Assembly: GCA_001005265.1 (NCBI GenBank)
Contig: CP011392.1
Location: forward strand, 1,047,902-1,111,901
Source: Dehalogenimonas sp. WBC-2
Lineage (GTDB): Bacteria; Chloroflexota; Dehalococcoidia; Dehalococcoidales; Dehalococcoidaceae
Reading direction: 5' to 3'
DNA: 64,000 bases
Part shown: positions 17,483-27,642 of the stretch, piece after piece
Layout: every line of letters begins with the position of its first letter
How positions within the stretch are numbered: position 1 is the stretch's first letter
The notes under the pieces: generated by a model
What the model was told of the DNA's origin: nothing
Seen by the model: only the letters and a program-made list of their open reading frames with translations
The model's database searches: none
Translations under genes and position numbers: made by a program

Positions 17483-18601
17483 TTGGGTAAAATCAACGTC
17501 GCCATTATCGGTGTGGGCAATTGCGCCTCGTCTTTGGTTCAAGGGGTTCACTATTATCGCAAGGCCAAGGAGTCCGAGTTCGTTCCCGGCCTGATGCATG
17601 TTAACCTCGGCGGTTATCATGTCAGCGATATTGAGTTCGTTGCGGCTTTTGACGTGGATAAGAACAAAGTCGGCAAAGACCTCTCTGAGGCCATTTTCAC
17701 CACACCGAACAATACCTTTAAGTTCACCGAAGTGCCGTTGTCCGGCGTTAAAGTTGAGCGCGGCATGACCCATGATGGTCTGGGCAAGTACCTTTCTCAA
17801 ATTATCGAAAAAGCTCCCGGCCCTACCGCTGACATCGTTGGCATCCTCAAAGAAAGAAAGGTTGATGTCGTCATCAACTACCTGCCAGTTGGCAGTGAAG
17901 AAGCCACAAAATGGTACGTAGAACAGGTGCTTGAAGCCGGATGCGCCTTCATTAACTGCATTCCGGTATTCATCGCCCGTGAGAAATATTGGCAGGATAG
18001 ATTCATCAGCAAGGGCCTGCCCATTATCGGTGATGACATCAAAAGTCAGGTTGGTGCCACCATCGTTCATCGCGTCCTGACACACCTGTTCCGTGAGCGC
18101 GGTGTCAAGCTGGAACGCACCTATCAGTTGAACTTCGGCGGAAATACTGATTTTATGAACATGCTGGAGCGGGAACGTCTGGAAAGCAAAAAGATTTCCA
18201 AGACCAACGCTGTTTCCTCTCAATTGGACTATAAGATGGATCCGGGTGATATCCATGTCGGCCCTTCCGACTATGTGCCGTGGCTTCAGGACCGCAAGTT
18301 CTGCCATATCCGCATGGAAGGCCGCACCTTCGGTGACGTACCGCTGCTGGTTGAATGCAAGCTAGAAGTTTGGGACAGTCCTAACTCCGCAGGCGTGGTC
18401 ATTGACGCCGTCCGTTGCGCCAAACTGGCTTTGGAACGCGGCATGAAGGGCGCTCTTTTTGCCCCATCCTCCTACTTTATGAAATCACCACCCGAACAGT
18501 ATTCAGATTCTTGCGCTCATGACGCCACCGAAAGTTTTATCGCTGAAAGTGTGGCAGAGCTTAAAAAAAGCCGGAAAATCGACGCCAAAGAGGCCAAATA
18601 A
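17483..18601 (+). CDS. ino1: Inositol-3-phosphate synthase (archaeal-type)
   Basis: Converts glucose-6-phosphate to inositol-3-phosphate using NAD. The 372 residues start with [18 protein letters not shown] (NAD-binding), then [34 protein letters not shown] and [12 protein letters not shown], all hallmarks of the short prokaryotic enzyme. The start is taken as TTG 17483, 11 bases behind AAAGGAG; an upstream in-frame TTG at 17462 would place the Shine-Dalgarno inside the gene. It is followed by a glycosyltransferase and a CDP-alcohol phosphatidyltransferase, together an inositol phospholipid pathway. Confidence 0.94.
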   Translation: MGKINVAIIGVGNCASSLVQGVHYYRKAKESEFVPGLMHVNLGGYHVSDIEFVAAFDVDKNKVGKDLSEAIFTTPNNTFKFTEVPLSGVKVERGMTHDGLGKYLSQIIEKAPGPTADIVGILKERKVDVVINYLPVGSEEATKWYVEQVLEAGCAFINCIPVFIAREKYWQDRFISKGLPIIGDDIKSQVGATIVHRVLTHLFRERGVKLERTYQLNFGGNTDFMNMLERERLESKKISKTNAVSSQLDYKMDPGDIHVGPSDYVPWLQDRKFCHIRMEGRTFGDVPLLVECKLEVWDSPNSAGVVIDAVRCAKLALERGMKGALFAPSSYFMKSPPEQYSDSCAHDATESFIAESVAELKKSRKIDAKEAK

Positions 18602-18645
18602 CAAACGGCATTGTTTGTTAAGATGGATAGGGCAAGAGGTGACCG

Positions 18646-19821
18646 GTGAAAATAGCCCTGGTAGCGCCGTACGATTTTGCGTACCCGGGGGGCGTGGCTA
18701 ATCATATAACAGCCTTGGAACGTCAACTAACGGCCATGGGTCATTATGTGGTAGTCATTGCCCCTGCGTCGCATCCGGTAACCATCTTTGGCGACCGGTT
18801 CGTCCATATTGGCACGCCACGACCGATGCCGGCATCAGGTTCGGTGGCACGCATCACCATATCGGTGCGGCTGGCTAACAAGATCAAAGCGGTGTTGGCT
18901 AAAGAGCAATTTGATATCGTTCATCTCCATGAGCCATTCATGATTATGCTATGTTCGGCAGTGTTGCGCTTTTCTAAAACAGTCAATATTGGCACCTTCC
19001 ATGCCGCCGAAGGTAAACCTGGTTACAACCTTGGCTGGCCTATCAGCCGCTGGGTGTTAAAGCGGCGAGCCCGAAAACTGCACGGACATATTGCCGTATC
19101 CACGGCTTCACGTGATTACCATTCAAAATATGTCAAAGCGGACTATGCCATCATCCCTAATGGTATTGACCTGAACCATTTCAAAACTTCAGTTGAGCCT
19201 CTACCTCAATACTGCGACGGCAAGATCAATATCCTGTTCGTGGGAAGGTTAGAAAAAAGAAAAGGTCTGAATTATCTGATAGACGCCTTTAAAAAGGTGC
19301 ATAAGGCTCACCCCAACACTAGATTGCTGATCGTCGGGCCGGGCACCAGATTAAGACCGAAATATGAAAGAATGGTGCAAAAAGCCCATTTGGAGACAGA
19401 TGTGGTCTTTACCGATTGCGTCAGCTACGCTGATCTTCCCCGCTATTATAAGACGGCGGATATCTGCTGTGCCCCGGCTATCGGCCATGAAAGTTTTGGC
19501 ATTGTCCTTCTTGAAGCCATGGCTTTAGGGAAACCCATAGTGGCCTCCAATATACCGGGGTACGCCAGTGTGCTGACACATGAGCAGGAGGGGTTACTGG
19601 TAAAACCTCGCAGCGCCCATGAGCTATCTAAAGCGCTCATCCGGCTGGTTGAAGATGAGGGATTAAGACAACAATTGAGCAACCGGGGGGCGGAGACAGT
19701 ACAAAATTATTCATGGGAAAAGGTCGCCGGACGCTTGTTGGAATACTACCAGTCGGTATTGACCAGGTGTGGCAAGCAGCCTGTAGAGATCTCTAAACCT
19801 AGGGAACTGCTTCCGCTATAG
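18646..19821 (+). CDS. GT4 glycosyltransferase, phosphatidylinositol mannosyltransferase-like
   Basis: A 391-residue GT-B enzyme. VAPYDFAYPGGVANHI at the N terminus contains the glycine-rich acceptor loop; LFVGRLEKRKGLNYLIDAF and ESFGIVLLEAMALGKPIVAS (the E-x7-E motif) bind the sugar nucleotide. The resemblance is closest to PimA-type mannosyltransferases acting on phosphatidylinositol. Its place between ino1 and a phosphatidyltransferase supports a role in inositol-lipid glycosylation; substrate specificity is an inference. The start is GTG. Confidence 0.85.
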   Translation: MKIALVAPYDFAYPGGVANHITALERQLTAMGHYVVVIAPASHPVTIFGDRFVHIGTPRPMPASGSVARITISVRLANKIKAVLAKEQFDIVHLHEPFMIMLCSAVLRFSKTVNIGTFHAAEGKPGYNLGWPISRWVLKRRARKLHGHIAVSTASRDYHSKYVKADYAIIPNGIDLNHFKTSVEPLPQYCDGKINILFVGRLEKRKGLNYLIDAFKKVHKAHPNTRLLIVGPGTRLRPKYERMVQKAHLETDVVFTDCVSYADLPRYYKTADICCAPAIGHESFGIVLLEAMALGKPIVASNIPGYASVLTHEQEGLLVKPRSAHELSKALIRLVEDEGLRQQLSNRGAETVQNYSWEKVAGRLLEYYQSVLTRCGKQPVEISKPRELLPL

Positions 19822-19823
19822 AT

Positions 19824-20420
19824 ATGGAAAGCAAGATAACATTGAACGATACCCGACGCCGCATCGGTGATAATATGACCGCTAGTCTGTCGCGATTACT
19901 GGCAAAAAGCCGCCTTAGCCCCAATGCTGTGACCATTGCCGGTTTTTTAATTACCCTGGTTGCAGCCTATATTATCTCCACAGGCTCATTAATGGCAGGT
20001 GGATTTGCCGTATTATTCGCCAGCTTTTTCGATATGCTGGATGGGGCTTTGGCACGGGCATCGAATCGTGTCACCCGTTTTGGCGGTATCTTGGACGCTA
20101 CTCTGGATCGCCTCTCTGAGGCAGCGCTATTTATTGGCATCATGGTGTATTTAGCGCCGGATGGCAATGCTTGGCCCATCATGCTGACCGGATTAACGTT
20201 AGCCGGTTCACTGACAGTGAGTTATCTGCGAGCACGTTCTGAAGCTAACGGCCTTGAGGGCAAAAATGGTGTTTTTACTCGTCCTGAACGGGTAATCACT
20301 CTTGCACTTGGCTTGCTCTTAAACTGGCTTATCCCCGCGCTCGTTGTCATCTGTGTATTAAGCTATGTCACCATTGGGCAGCGGCTGCTTAGTGCTTACC
20401 GTCAACTCGGGGGTAAATGA
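19824..20420 (+). CDS. CDP-alcohol phosphatidyltransferase (probable phosphatidylinositol phosphate synthase)
   Basis: A 198-residue membrane enzyme with about six hydrophobic helices. The catalytic motif D-x2-DG-x2-AR-x8-9-G-x3-D-x3-D is intact: DMLDGALARASNRVTRFGG followed by ILDATLDR, near residues 72-100. The enzyme swaps the CMP of CDP-diacylglycerol for an alcohol. With ino1 upstream the acceptor is probably inositol-1-phosphate, as in actinobacterial phosphatidylinositol phosphate synthases. It starts 2 bases after the glycosyltransferase stop. Confidence 0.88.
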   Translation: MESKITLNDTRRRIGDNMTASLSRLLAKSRLSPNAVTIAGFLITLVAAYIISTGSLMAGGFAVLFASFFDMLDGALARASNRVTRFGGILDATLDRLSEAALFIGIMVYLAPDGNAWPIMLTGLTLAGSLTVSYLRARSEANGLEGKNGVFTRPERVITLALGLLLNWLIPALVVICVLSYVTIGQRLLSAYRQLGGK

Positions 20421-20508
20421 CACTTGAAGTGTAGTCTGATAAAATAGCCTTCGGCTTTCCCACCAACAACAGGGAAAGTTCTTGATCAATAATGTCTGGG
20501 GGGATTCT

Positions 20509-21792
20509 ATGCCGGTAACAGTCATCGTTGGCGCCCAATGGGGCGATGAGGGCAAGGGCAAAGTCATTGATATGATGGCAGAACGCGCCGACGCGGTCGT
20601 CCGTTTTTCAGGTGGTGACAATGCCGGTCATACAGTTATCAACCCTCAAGGTACTTTTAAACTCCACCTGATCCCTTCCGGCGTTTTCTACCCCGGTTGC
20701 ATCTGTGTCATTGGCAACGGCGTGGTCGTCAACCCGGACATCTTCGTCAGTGAACGGGATGAACTCAATGGACGCGGGGTCAGCACAGACAAGGTCTTCA
20801 TAAGTGACCGCGCCCATTTGGTGATGCCATACCATATCCTGTTGGACGGCCTGGAAGAACAATCCCGAGGCGTCAAGTCACTGGGCACCACCCTGCGTGG
20901 CATCGGTCCGGCTTTCGCCGATAAAGTTGCCCGGATGGGTATCCGCGCCGGTGATTTATTGGATCGTAACATACTGAGGACCAGGCTGGAATACGTCCTG
21001 GAGTATAAAAACCAGATACTGACCAAGCTATATGGCAAAGCCCCAATTGATATTGAGTGGCTTTATAATCTGTGTTGCGGATATGCCGAACAATTAAAGT
21101 CCAATATTTGCGAAACATCGTCGCTATTGAATGATATGGTTGATGAAGGCAAATCAGTTATTCTTGAAGGTGCTCAAGGGGCTCTCTTAGATACTGATTT
21201 TGGCACTTATCCCTACGCAACATCATCATCACCGCTGTCTGCCGGTGGCTGTTTGGGGGCGGGTATCGGACCCACCCGCATTGACAATGTATTGGGTGTT
21301 TTTAAAGCCTATTGTTCCAGGGTTGGTGCAGGCCCCATGCCGACAGAGCTTCTGGACAAAACAGGGGACCGGATCCGCGACCTTGCTCACGAGTATGGCA
21401 CCACCACGGGGCGTCCGCGGCGAATAGGCTGGTTTGACGGCGTAGGGGCACGCTTCAGCACCCGTATCAACGGTATGACCGGAATGGCAATCACCCGTCT
21501 TGATATCCTTGATTCCTTCGACGAGGTCAAGGTCTGTACGGCTTACCGCCTAAACGGTGATATTATCAATAATTTTCCAGCTGAACCCGCGGTGCTCAAT
21601 CAATGCAAACCAGTTTATGAAACACTGCCGGGCTGGCGTAAAACTACCACCGGTTTAACCAAGTTGGAAGATTTACCAAGAGAAGCCCGTAATTTCATTG
21701 TCCGTTTGGAAGAACTGGCATGTTGCTCCGCATGTTACGTTTGCATTGGGCCGGTAAGAGATCAGACTATCGAGCTTAGGTCATTATTATAA
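20509..21792 (+). CDS. purA: Adenylosuccinate synthetase
   Basis: GTP-dependent first step from IMP to AMP. The 427 residues include the P-loop-like VGAQWGDEGKGKVID at the N terminus, FSGGDNAGHTV, GTTLRGIGPAFADK, LEGAQGALLDTDFGTYP and the C-terminal GTTTGRPRRIGWFD. The ATG at 20509, 4-5 bases after a run of six G, gives the standard start MPVTVIVGAQ; the in-frame TTG at 20482 is less likely. No sign that it is cotranscribed with the inositol genes beyond close spacing (88 bases). Confidence 0.96.
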   Translation: MPVTVIVGAQWGDEGKGKVIDMMAERADAVVRFSGGDNAGHTVINPQGTFKLHLIPSGVFYPGCICVIGNGVVVNPDIFVSERDELNGRGVSTDKVFISDRAHLVMPYHILLDGLEEQSRGVKSLGTTLRGIGPAFADKVARMGIRAGDLLDRNILRTRLEYVLEYKNQILTKLYGKAPIDIEWLYNLCCGYAEQLKSNICETSSLLNDMVDEGKSVILEGAQGALLDTDFGTYPYATSSSPLSAGGCLGAGIGPTRIDNVLGVFKAYCSRVGAGPMPTELLDKTGDRIRDLAHEYGTTTGRPRRIGWFDGVGARFSTRINGMTGMAITRLDILDSFDEVKVCTAYRLNGDIINNFPAEPAVLNQCKPVYETLPGWRKTTTGLTKLEDLPREARNFIVRLEELACCSACYVCIGPVRDQTIELRSLL

Positions 21793-21980
21793 CTAAAGAA
21801 AGCTAGGATCGTGGTTAATCGTAGAAAGCGGTGATTTAAGCGTTCTCTGAACTTGGCACAAAACAACGGGTAATGGAATCATCTACGAAGACTCGACGGC
21901 AACCACAGAATCAAGTATAGCTAAATCAATCTAAGCAGTATTAGGGTAAACCAGTAACTTACCAATATCATTCTCTATGC

Positions 21981-22664
21981 CTAAGTTGTAACTTCCATTA
22001 AAATATTTTCGAATAAGGTCAGAGATGGATTCAAAGCTGGTAAAACCGGCCGCGGCGGACGCATCATAGCGTAAAGAGGGTAAGGCGTCCCGGGTATAAC
22101 AGCTTTCTCGTTTAGTACAAATCCAAAGCGACGGTACATTTCCACATTACGGATACTTTGGGTTTCCAGATAGCATGGCATATCTTCTGCATCCAGCCTC
22201 CGCAACATAGGGCGAATGAGCATACTCGCAAACCCCTGGCCTTGAAACTCTGGGTTAACTGCCAGTAACTCAAGCTGCATATATCTCGGAGGAGTGTGCC
22301 TATTTTTAAGGTTCTCACTTAGCTTGTTTGCTTCTACACCCCGTTTCATGGCCGCCCAGCCGCAGTGTAAAGGTAAAAAAGGATACCCGGCTCGCCACCG
22401 GGTCAACCACGAATCCTTTTCTTCAGATGAAGCCCAGCAGACAATACCTTCACAACTCTGAGAAGTCAGATAGACCTCATTACGGCCGAAATAGCTATAA
22501 CGCAGATAATACTCAAAAGAATAGTGCAGGTTATGCCTCAAAGACTTATCCGGTACCAAATACTCATTCAACGGGTCTTCAGCGAAGGCTCGGGCGCAGG
22601 TATGTGACGCCGGTTTGGCTAATTTTAAACTGAGCGGAGTCAGTAGTGCTGTATCAGCGATCAT
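21981..22664 (-). CDS. GNAT family N-acetyltransferase
   Basis: A 227-residue protein whose C-terminal half has the acetyl-CoA site LLAVNPEFQGQGFASMLIRP (core Q-x-x-G-x-G/A as QGQGFA) and the motif B segment VEMYRRFGFVLNEK. The N-terminal half (AFAEDPLNEYLVPDK) resembles GNAT proteins related to puromycin or toxin acetylases. The acceptor is unknown. The ATG at 22664 lies inside the dapA stop region (11-base overlap), so it is the last gene of the rpsO-pnp-dap operon. Confidence 0.8.
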   Translation of the reverse strand: MIADTALLTPLSLKLAKPASHTCARAFAEDPLNEYLVPDKSLRHNLHYSFEYYLRYSYFGRNEVYLTSQSCEGIVCWASSEEKDSWLTRWRAGYPFLPLHCGWAAMKRGVEANKLSENLKNRHTPPRYMQLELLAVNPEFQGQGFASMLIRPMLRRLDAEDMPCYLETQSIRNVEMYRRFGFVLNEKAVIPGTPYPLYAMMRPPRPVLPALNPSLTLFENILMEVTT

Positions 22665-23562
22665 ACCTTGGCAGGTCAACGTGGATACCGGCAAGAGTAT
22701 CACGTATCAGCGCTGCCGTCTTATCATCTGCCTCGGTCAGGGGCAGCCTGAGGCCGCCAACCCTGAACCCAATATAATTTAGCGCGTATTTTACCGGAAT
22801 TGGATTGGCAACAGCAAACAGATTATTAAAAATGGGCGTCAAACGCCGGTGAATGGCGGCGGCCATAGCAATATCCCCTGAAACAAAGCTCTCCATCATC
22901 TGCTTGATCTGAGTTCCTACCAGATGAGAAGCCACACTAATGACACCGTGCGCACCGATAGCCATCATCGGCAGAATGTCTGAGTCATTGCCGCTCCAGA
23001 CAGTAAAATCAGGCCGTATCTTCAGCGTTTCGTCAATGATGCGGGCAATCTCGCCAAGATTGCCGCTAGCTTCTTTGGTGCCAACGATATTGGAAATTTT
23101 TGACAGCCGGATAGTCGTGTCAGCGGACATTGAGGTGGCCGTACGCGAAGGCACATTATAGAGGATGATCGGAAGGGTGGTGGCATCGGCGACAGCCTTG
23201 AAATGACGGTACAGCCCTTCCTGGGTCGGTCTATTATAGTAGGGTACTACCAGAAGAGCAGCATCAACTCCGAGTTTCTCAGCTTTGATCGTATTCTCAA
23301 CGGCTTCAGCAGTGGAATTTGATCCTGTACCGGCGATAACTCTGGCCGAATTGCCAACAGCTTCTTTGACCGCCATGAACAGAGCATGTTCTTCTTCCCA
23401 GGTCACTGTCGGAGATTCCCCGGTGGTGCCTGCAACCACGATACCGTCGCTGCCTGAAGCCACCAGCGCCCTGGCAAGTTTTTTGGTTTGCTCAAAATCA
23501 ATACTACCATCGTCTTGAAATGGCGTGACCATGGCGGTGATAAGACGTCCCAGTTCTTTCAT
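22654..23562 (-). CDS. dapA: 4-hydroxy-tetrahydrodipicolinate synthase
   Basis: Condenses pyruvate with aspartate semialdehyde in lysine and diaminopimelate synthesis. The 302-residue TIM barrel has GTTGESPTV, the catalytic Tyr in VVPYYNRPTQEGL and the Schiff-base Lys in IVGTKEASGN, followed by SGNDSDILPMMAIG. It abuts asd (start one base after the asd stop) and belongs to the pnp-dapB-asd-dapA group. Confidence 0.95.
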   Translation of the reverse strand: MKELGRLITAMVTPFQDDGSIDFEQTKKLARALVASGSDGIVVAGTTGESPTVTWEEEHALFMAVKEAVGNSARVIAGTGSNSTAEAVENTIKAEKLGVDAALLVVPYYNRPTQEGLYRHFKAVADATTLPIILYNVPSRTATSMSADTTIRLSKISNIVGTKEASGNLGEIARIIDETLKIRPDFTVWSGNDSDILPMMAIGAHGVISVASHLVGTQIKQMMESFVSGDIAMAAAIHRRLTPIFNNLFAVANPIPVKYALNYIGFRVGGLRLPLTEADDKTAALIRDTLAGIHVDLPRYDR

Positions 23563-24582
23563 CTATGCTCTCAGCCAGCCATACCGCAGCATCTCTTCGG
23601 CAATTTGGATGGCGTTCAGCGCTGCACCTTTGCGAACATTATCAGCAACGATCCACATATTCAGTCCGTTGGCATGGGAAGAATCCTGACGAATCCGGCC
23701 AACATAGGTCTCGTCAGTACCGGCCACCATCCAGGGATGAGGATAAAGACTGACAGTGGGGTCATCTAACACCCTGATACCGGGGGCTTTGGCCAATATG
23801 ACACGCGCGTCATCGGCAGATACAGGACGCTCAAACTCAATGTTCACCGACTCACTGTGACCGACAAAAACCGGTACCCTGACACAGGTGGCCGACAATG
23901 CCAACTTAGGCAGGTGCATTATCTTGCGGGTCTCCACCATCATTTTCCACTCTTCCTTGGTATAGCCGGTATCGAGAAAGATGTCTATTTCCGGCAACAG
24001 GTTAAAGGCGATTTGATGGGGGTAAACATGGGGTATGACCGCCTGCCCGTCCAACACGCTACGGCTTTGTTCGGTCAGAGCTTCAAGGGCAGCACTGCCG
24101 GTGCCTGATACCGCCTGATAGGTGCTTACGATCACCCGTTTAATGGGGTTGACTCTGTTTAGCGGAGCCAGAACAACCGCCATTTGAATAGTAGAGCAGT
24201 TGGGGTTGGCGATAATGCCATGGTGGTCTTTGGCATCTTCAATGTTGACTTCCGGCACTACCAGCGGGACATTTGTCTCCATGCGAAAGGCGGCGCTGTT
24301 ATCGATTACCAGCACGCCTTTCTGGGCGGCAATGGGCGAGAAATGACGGCTGATTTCAGCTCCAGCTGAAAAGAGCGCCAGATCAACATCATTGAAGCTG
24401 TCGGATGAAGTCTCCTGAACCTGTAACTCTTGTTCTTTAAACCACAGCTTCTTGCCGGCGCTGCGGTCAGAGGCTAACAGAGAAAGGCTTTTCAACGGAA
24501 AATTTCTCTGCGCCAGAATTTTTATGAATTCCTGACCCACAAGACCCGTAGCACCAACGATGGCCACTCTCAGACCGTTCAA
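23563..24582 (-). CDS. asd: Aspartate-semialdehyde dehydrogenase
   Basis: NADPH-dependent reduction of aspartyl phosphate. The 339 residues open with RVAIVGATGLVGQEFIKIL, contain the nucleophilic Cys in NPNCSTIQMAVVLAP near residue 130, and end with the family's DNVRKGAALNAIQIAEEML. The start is TTG. It lies between dapB and dapA, so three consecutive early lysine-branch enzymes are cotranscribed. Confidence 0.95.
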   Translation of the reverse strand: MNGLRVAIVGATGLVGQEFIKILAQRNFPLKSLSLLASDRSAGKKLWFKEQELQVQETSSDSFNDVDLALFSAGAEISRHFSPIAAQKGVLVIDNSAAFRMETNVPLVVPEVNIEDAKDHHGIIANPNCSTIQMAVVLAPLNRVNPIKRVIVSTYQAVSGTGSAALEALTEQSRSVLDGQAVIPHVYPHQIAFNLLPEIDIFLDTGYTKEEWKMMVETRKIMHLPKLALSATCVRVPVFVGHSESVNIEFERPVSADDARVILAKAPGIRVLDDPTVSLYPHPWMVAGTDETYVGRIRQDSSHANGLNMWIVADNVRKGAALNAIQIAEEMLRYGWLRA

Positions 24583-24593
24583 GTTTAGACTCC

Positions 24594-25382
24594 TTATAGG
24601 CCCAGAAGTTTGTCCAAGCCGAAAATGAACTGCCCGGGACGTTTAACAACCTCGCGGATAGCCATCAGCACACCCGGCATAAAGCTTTCGCGGTTTATTG
24701 TATCATGCTTTATTGAAAGCGTCTGACCCGGAGCTCCAAAGATAATCTCCTGGTTGGCCACCAACCCCGGCATCCTGACACTGTGTATAGGCACACCGTC
24801 AAATTTCTGGCCCCGGCTGGCATGTCCGTTATCACCGGGAAGGTTTTGAAAAGGTAATTCCCGCGCAGAACTCATGGCTCGAGCAGTAGCGATGGCGGTG
24901 CCGGAAGGGGCATCGGCTTTTTTCTCATGGTGCAGTTCTATGATCTCAGCCCAGTCAAAGTACCGGGCGGCGATACGCGCCAATTCCATCATAACGACGG
25001 CGCCAAGCGCAAAATTGGGGGCGATAACTGCCCCGATATTATACTCTTTAGTCAGGGCGGCTACTTTGGACAAGGCTTCCGGTGCCAGCCCAGTGGTGCC
25101 TATGACCAAAGAAACACCCGCTTTAGCCGCTGTCTCCGCCGTCTTCTGTACGGCCGCAGCCAAGCTGAAATCTATCACAACATCGGGTTGACAGTCAGCC
25201 AGGAGCGTAGCCAGATCTGAACAAAGGGGTATCTTATTTCCGTCAGATGAAGATATAAATGGAGCGACAGCTTTTGAATCACAACCGCCCACCAGAACAA
25301 GATCAGACGCCGCACCAACAGCGCGGATCACCTCTTGTCCCATTTGACCCAATGCGCCTTGTACGGCTACCTTAATAGGCAT
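24594..25382 (-). CDS. dapB: 4-hydroxy-tetrahydrodipicolinate reductase
   Basis: Reduces the DapA product with NAD(P)H. The 262 residues show VAVQGALGQMGQEVIRAV (dinucleotide loop), DFSLAAAV, VIGTTGL, and the catalytic ELHHEKKADAPSGTA with the conserved His and Lys. It is separated from pnp by 2 bases and from asd by 11 bases. Confidence 0.95.
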   Translation of the reverse strand: MPIKVAVQGALGQMGQEVIRAVGAASDLVLVGGCDSKAVAPFISSSDGNKIPLCSDLATLLADCQPDVVIDFSLAAAVQKTAETAAKAGVSLVIGTTGLAPEALSKVAALTKEYNIGAVIAPNFALGAVVMMELARIAARYFDWAEIIELHHEKKADAPSGTAIATARAMSSARELPFQNLPGDNGHASRGQKFDGVPIHSVRMPGLVANQEIIFGAPGQTLSIKHDTINRESFMPGVLMAIREVVKRPGQFIFGLDKLLGL

Positions 25383-25384
25383 TT

Positions 25385-27586
25385 TTACCGCCTAAATGGA
25401 GGCCGATCACCTTGATTCAGGGGTGCCCCCGGACCGGAGCGCCGGAAACCTCCCTGTGGTGGGCCTTGATTGCGCATAGCTTCTTGCTCTTCTGCGGTCG
25501 GCGGTGCCAGCAGGGCGCGGATAGACAGGTTGATCCGGCCCTGAGAATCTATCTCGGTTACCTTAACGGTAACGGTGTCACCGTTCTTGAGAACATCTTC
25601 AACTTTCTCAACACGGTGATTGGCAAGTTCTGAAATATGAACCAAGCCTTCTTTACCCGGTAAAATTTCAACGAAGGCACCGAAACTCATTACACGGGTC
25701 ACCTTGCCGGTGTAGACGGTGCCTGCTTCAACATCCTTGGTCAGTCCTTCAATCATGGATATAGCGCGTTTAGCCGATTCACCATCGGTGGCACCAATGA
25801 TGACCGTGCCGTCGTCTTCAATATCAATGGTGGTTTTGGTTTCTTCAATGATGTTACGGATAACGCGGCCACCCGGACCAATGACGGCGCCGATCTTGCC
25901 CTGATCAATCTTTAATTTATACATTCGCGGGGCGTAAGGCGACAGTTCCGCACGGTTGGTCTTAAGTGCCTTGTCCATGACCTCAAGAATCTGCAATCTG
26001 GCAGTTCTGGCCTGCTCTAACGTCCGCTCAATGACCTCAAAACTAATACCTTTGAGTTTGATGTCCAGCTGAATGGCAGTAATACCGTCACAGGTGCCCG
26101 CCACTTTGAAGTCCATATCGCCGTAATTGTCTTCCAATCCTTCAATATCGGTCAAGGTAACAAACCGCCCGGGGTCAGTGTCATCAGTGACAAGACCAAT
26201 CGAAATACCGGCTACTGCCTTTTTAATAGGCACACCGGCATCCATGAGCGACAGTGATGAAGCGCAGGTGCTGGCCATGGAAGTGGAGCCGTTGGAACTA
26301 AGGGCTTCAGACACCAGCCGGATGGAATAAGGAAACTCAGCCTCAGACGGGATAACCGGCAAAAGGGCGCGTTCAGCCAGTGCTCCATGCCCGATTTCAC
26401 GGCGGCCGGTAACACCGACACGCTTGGTCTCACCGGTAGAATAGGGCGGAAAATTATAATGGTGCATGTAACGTTTGGAGGTTTCTGGTGAAATATTATC
26501 CAGTTTTTGCTCCATCTGGAGAGAACCCAGTGTGGTAATATTCAAAATCTGAGTTTGTCCGCGGGAAAAAAGGGCTGAACCATGAACACGGGGTAAAATA
26601 CCGACCTCGGCGGACAGTTCACGGATTTCCTCTATACCCCGACCGCTGACCCGCTCTTTTTTATCCAGAATAGTTGAGCGGACAAGATGGCGGATTTTTT
26701 TGTCGTAGGCAGTCATCATCTCACCACTGTCATACTCATCGCTCAAGGCATTGGTGAGTTCTTCGCGGATATTTTCCAGATTTTCCTGACGCTGCGCCTT
26801 GTCAGCCTGATAAAAGGCTCCGGCCAGCTTGTTCTCAACGATAGCGGTAACTTTAGCCGCAAGTCCGGCGTCAGCAGCCGCTACATCAATTTGCCATTTA
26901 GTTTTGCCAATAGCGGCGATTATCTCTTCCTGAAGGGCGATGATTTCCTGGTTGGCCTGATGGCCGAAACGGATAGCCTCCAGCATCAGAGCCTCCGGCG
27001 CCTCGTGAGCGCCAGCTTCTAGCATAGTGACCGCTCTTTTGGTGCTGGCCACAACAACATCAAGGGTGCTGTCCGGCATCTGCGAAAAGGTGGGGTTAAG
27101 CACAAACTTACCGTCTATATAACCAACGTGAACGGCGGAAAGCGGACCTTCAAACGGCATTTCAGAGATACCAAGAGCACAAGAGGCTCCGATCACCCCA
27201 AGGACATCAGGGTCATTCTCATGATCAGTAGCTAAAACGGTAACGATGATCTGGATCTCACGACGCCAGTTTTTGGGTAGCAGTGGCCGAATGGGCCGGT
27301 CTGCCAGGCGGCTGGAAAGGGTGGCCTGCTCTGAAGGGCGGCCTTCCCGCCGGATAAAACCACCGGGAATTCTGCCCGCGGCATACATCCGCTCTTCAAC
27401 ATCAATGGTCAATGGCAAGAAATCAATGCCGGGCCGGGGTTCTTTGGCAATGACGGCGGTAACCAGTATCTGGGTATCGCCGTAGCGCAGAGTGACAGCG
27501 CCGTTGGCCTGCCAGGCCAGCTTACCGCTCTCTATGGTAAGTTTACGACCGCCTATGTTGCGTTCAAATGTTTTAATTAAAGGCAA
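25385..27586 (-). CDS. pnp: Polyribonucleotide nucleotidyltransferase
   Basis: Phosphorolytic 3'-5' exoribonuclease of the RNA degradation machinery. The 733 residues contain two RNase PH domains (GDTQILVTAV and IPGGFIRREGRPSE in the first; SRGQTQILNITTLG and FPPYSTGETKRVG in the second), a KH domain (IGPGGRVIRNIIEETKTTID) and an S1 domain (YTGKVTRVMSFGAFVEILPG). The tail is Gly, Pro and Arg-rich. It follows rpsO by 56 bases, the classic rpsO-pnp pair, here extended by lysine genes. Confidence 0.97.
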   Translation of the reverse strand: MPLIKTFERNIGGRKLTIESGKLAWQANGAVTLRYGDTQILVTAVIAKEPRPGIDFLPLTIDVEERMYAAGRIPGGFIRREGRPSEQATLSSRLADRPIRPLLPKNWRREIQIIVTVLATDHENDPDVLGVIGASCALGISEMPFEGPLSAVHVGYIDGKFVLNPTFSQMPDSTLDVVVASTKRAVTMLEAGAHEAPEALMLEAIRFGHQANQEIIALQEEIIAAIGKTKWQIDVAAADAGLAAKVTAIVENKLAGAFYQADKAQRQENLENIREELTNALSDEYDSGEMMTAYDKKIRHLVRSTILDKKERVSGRGIEEIRELSAEVGILPRVHGSALFSRGQTQILNITTLGSLQMEQKLDNISPETSKRYMHHYNFPPYSTGETKRVGVTGRREIGHGALAERALLPVIPSEAEFPYSIRLVSEALSSNGSTSMASTCASSLSLMDAGVPIKKAVAGISIGLVTDDTDPGRFVTLTDIEGLEDNYGDMDFKVAGTCDGITAIQLDIKLKGISFEVIERTLEQARTARLQILEVMDKALKTNRAELSPYAPRMYKLKIDQGKIGAVIGPGGRVIRNIIEETKTTIDIEDDGTVIIGATDGESAKRAISMIEGLTKDVEAGTVYTGKVTRVMSFGAFVEILPGKEGLVHISELANHRVEKVEDVLKNGDTVTVKVTEIDSQGRINLSIRALLAPPTAEEQEAMRNQGPPQGGFRRSGPGAPLNQGDRPPFRR

Positions 27587-27642
27587 TGGACTCTCCTTAT
27601 TTTTTTAAGTAGCAATCCGTCATTCCAATAAAAGAAGGAAGA

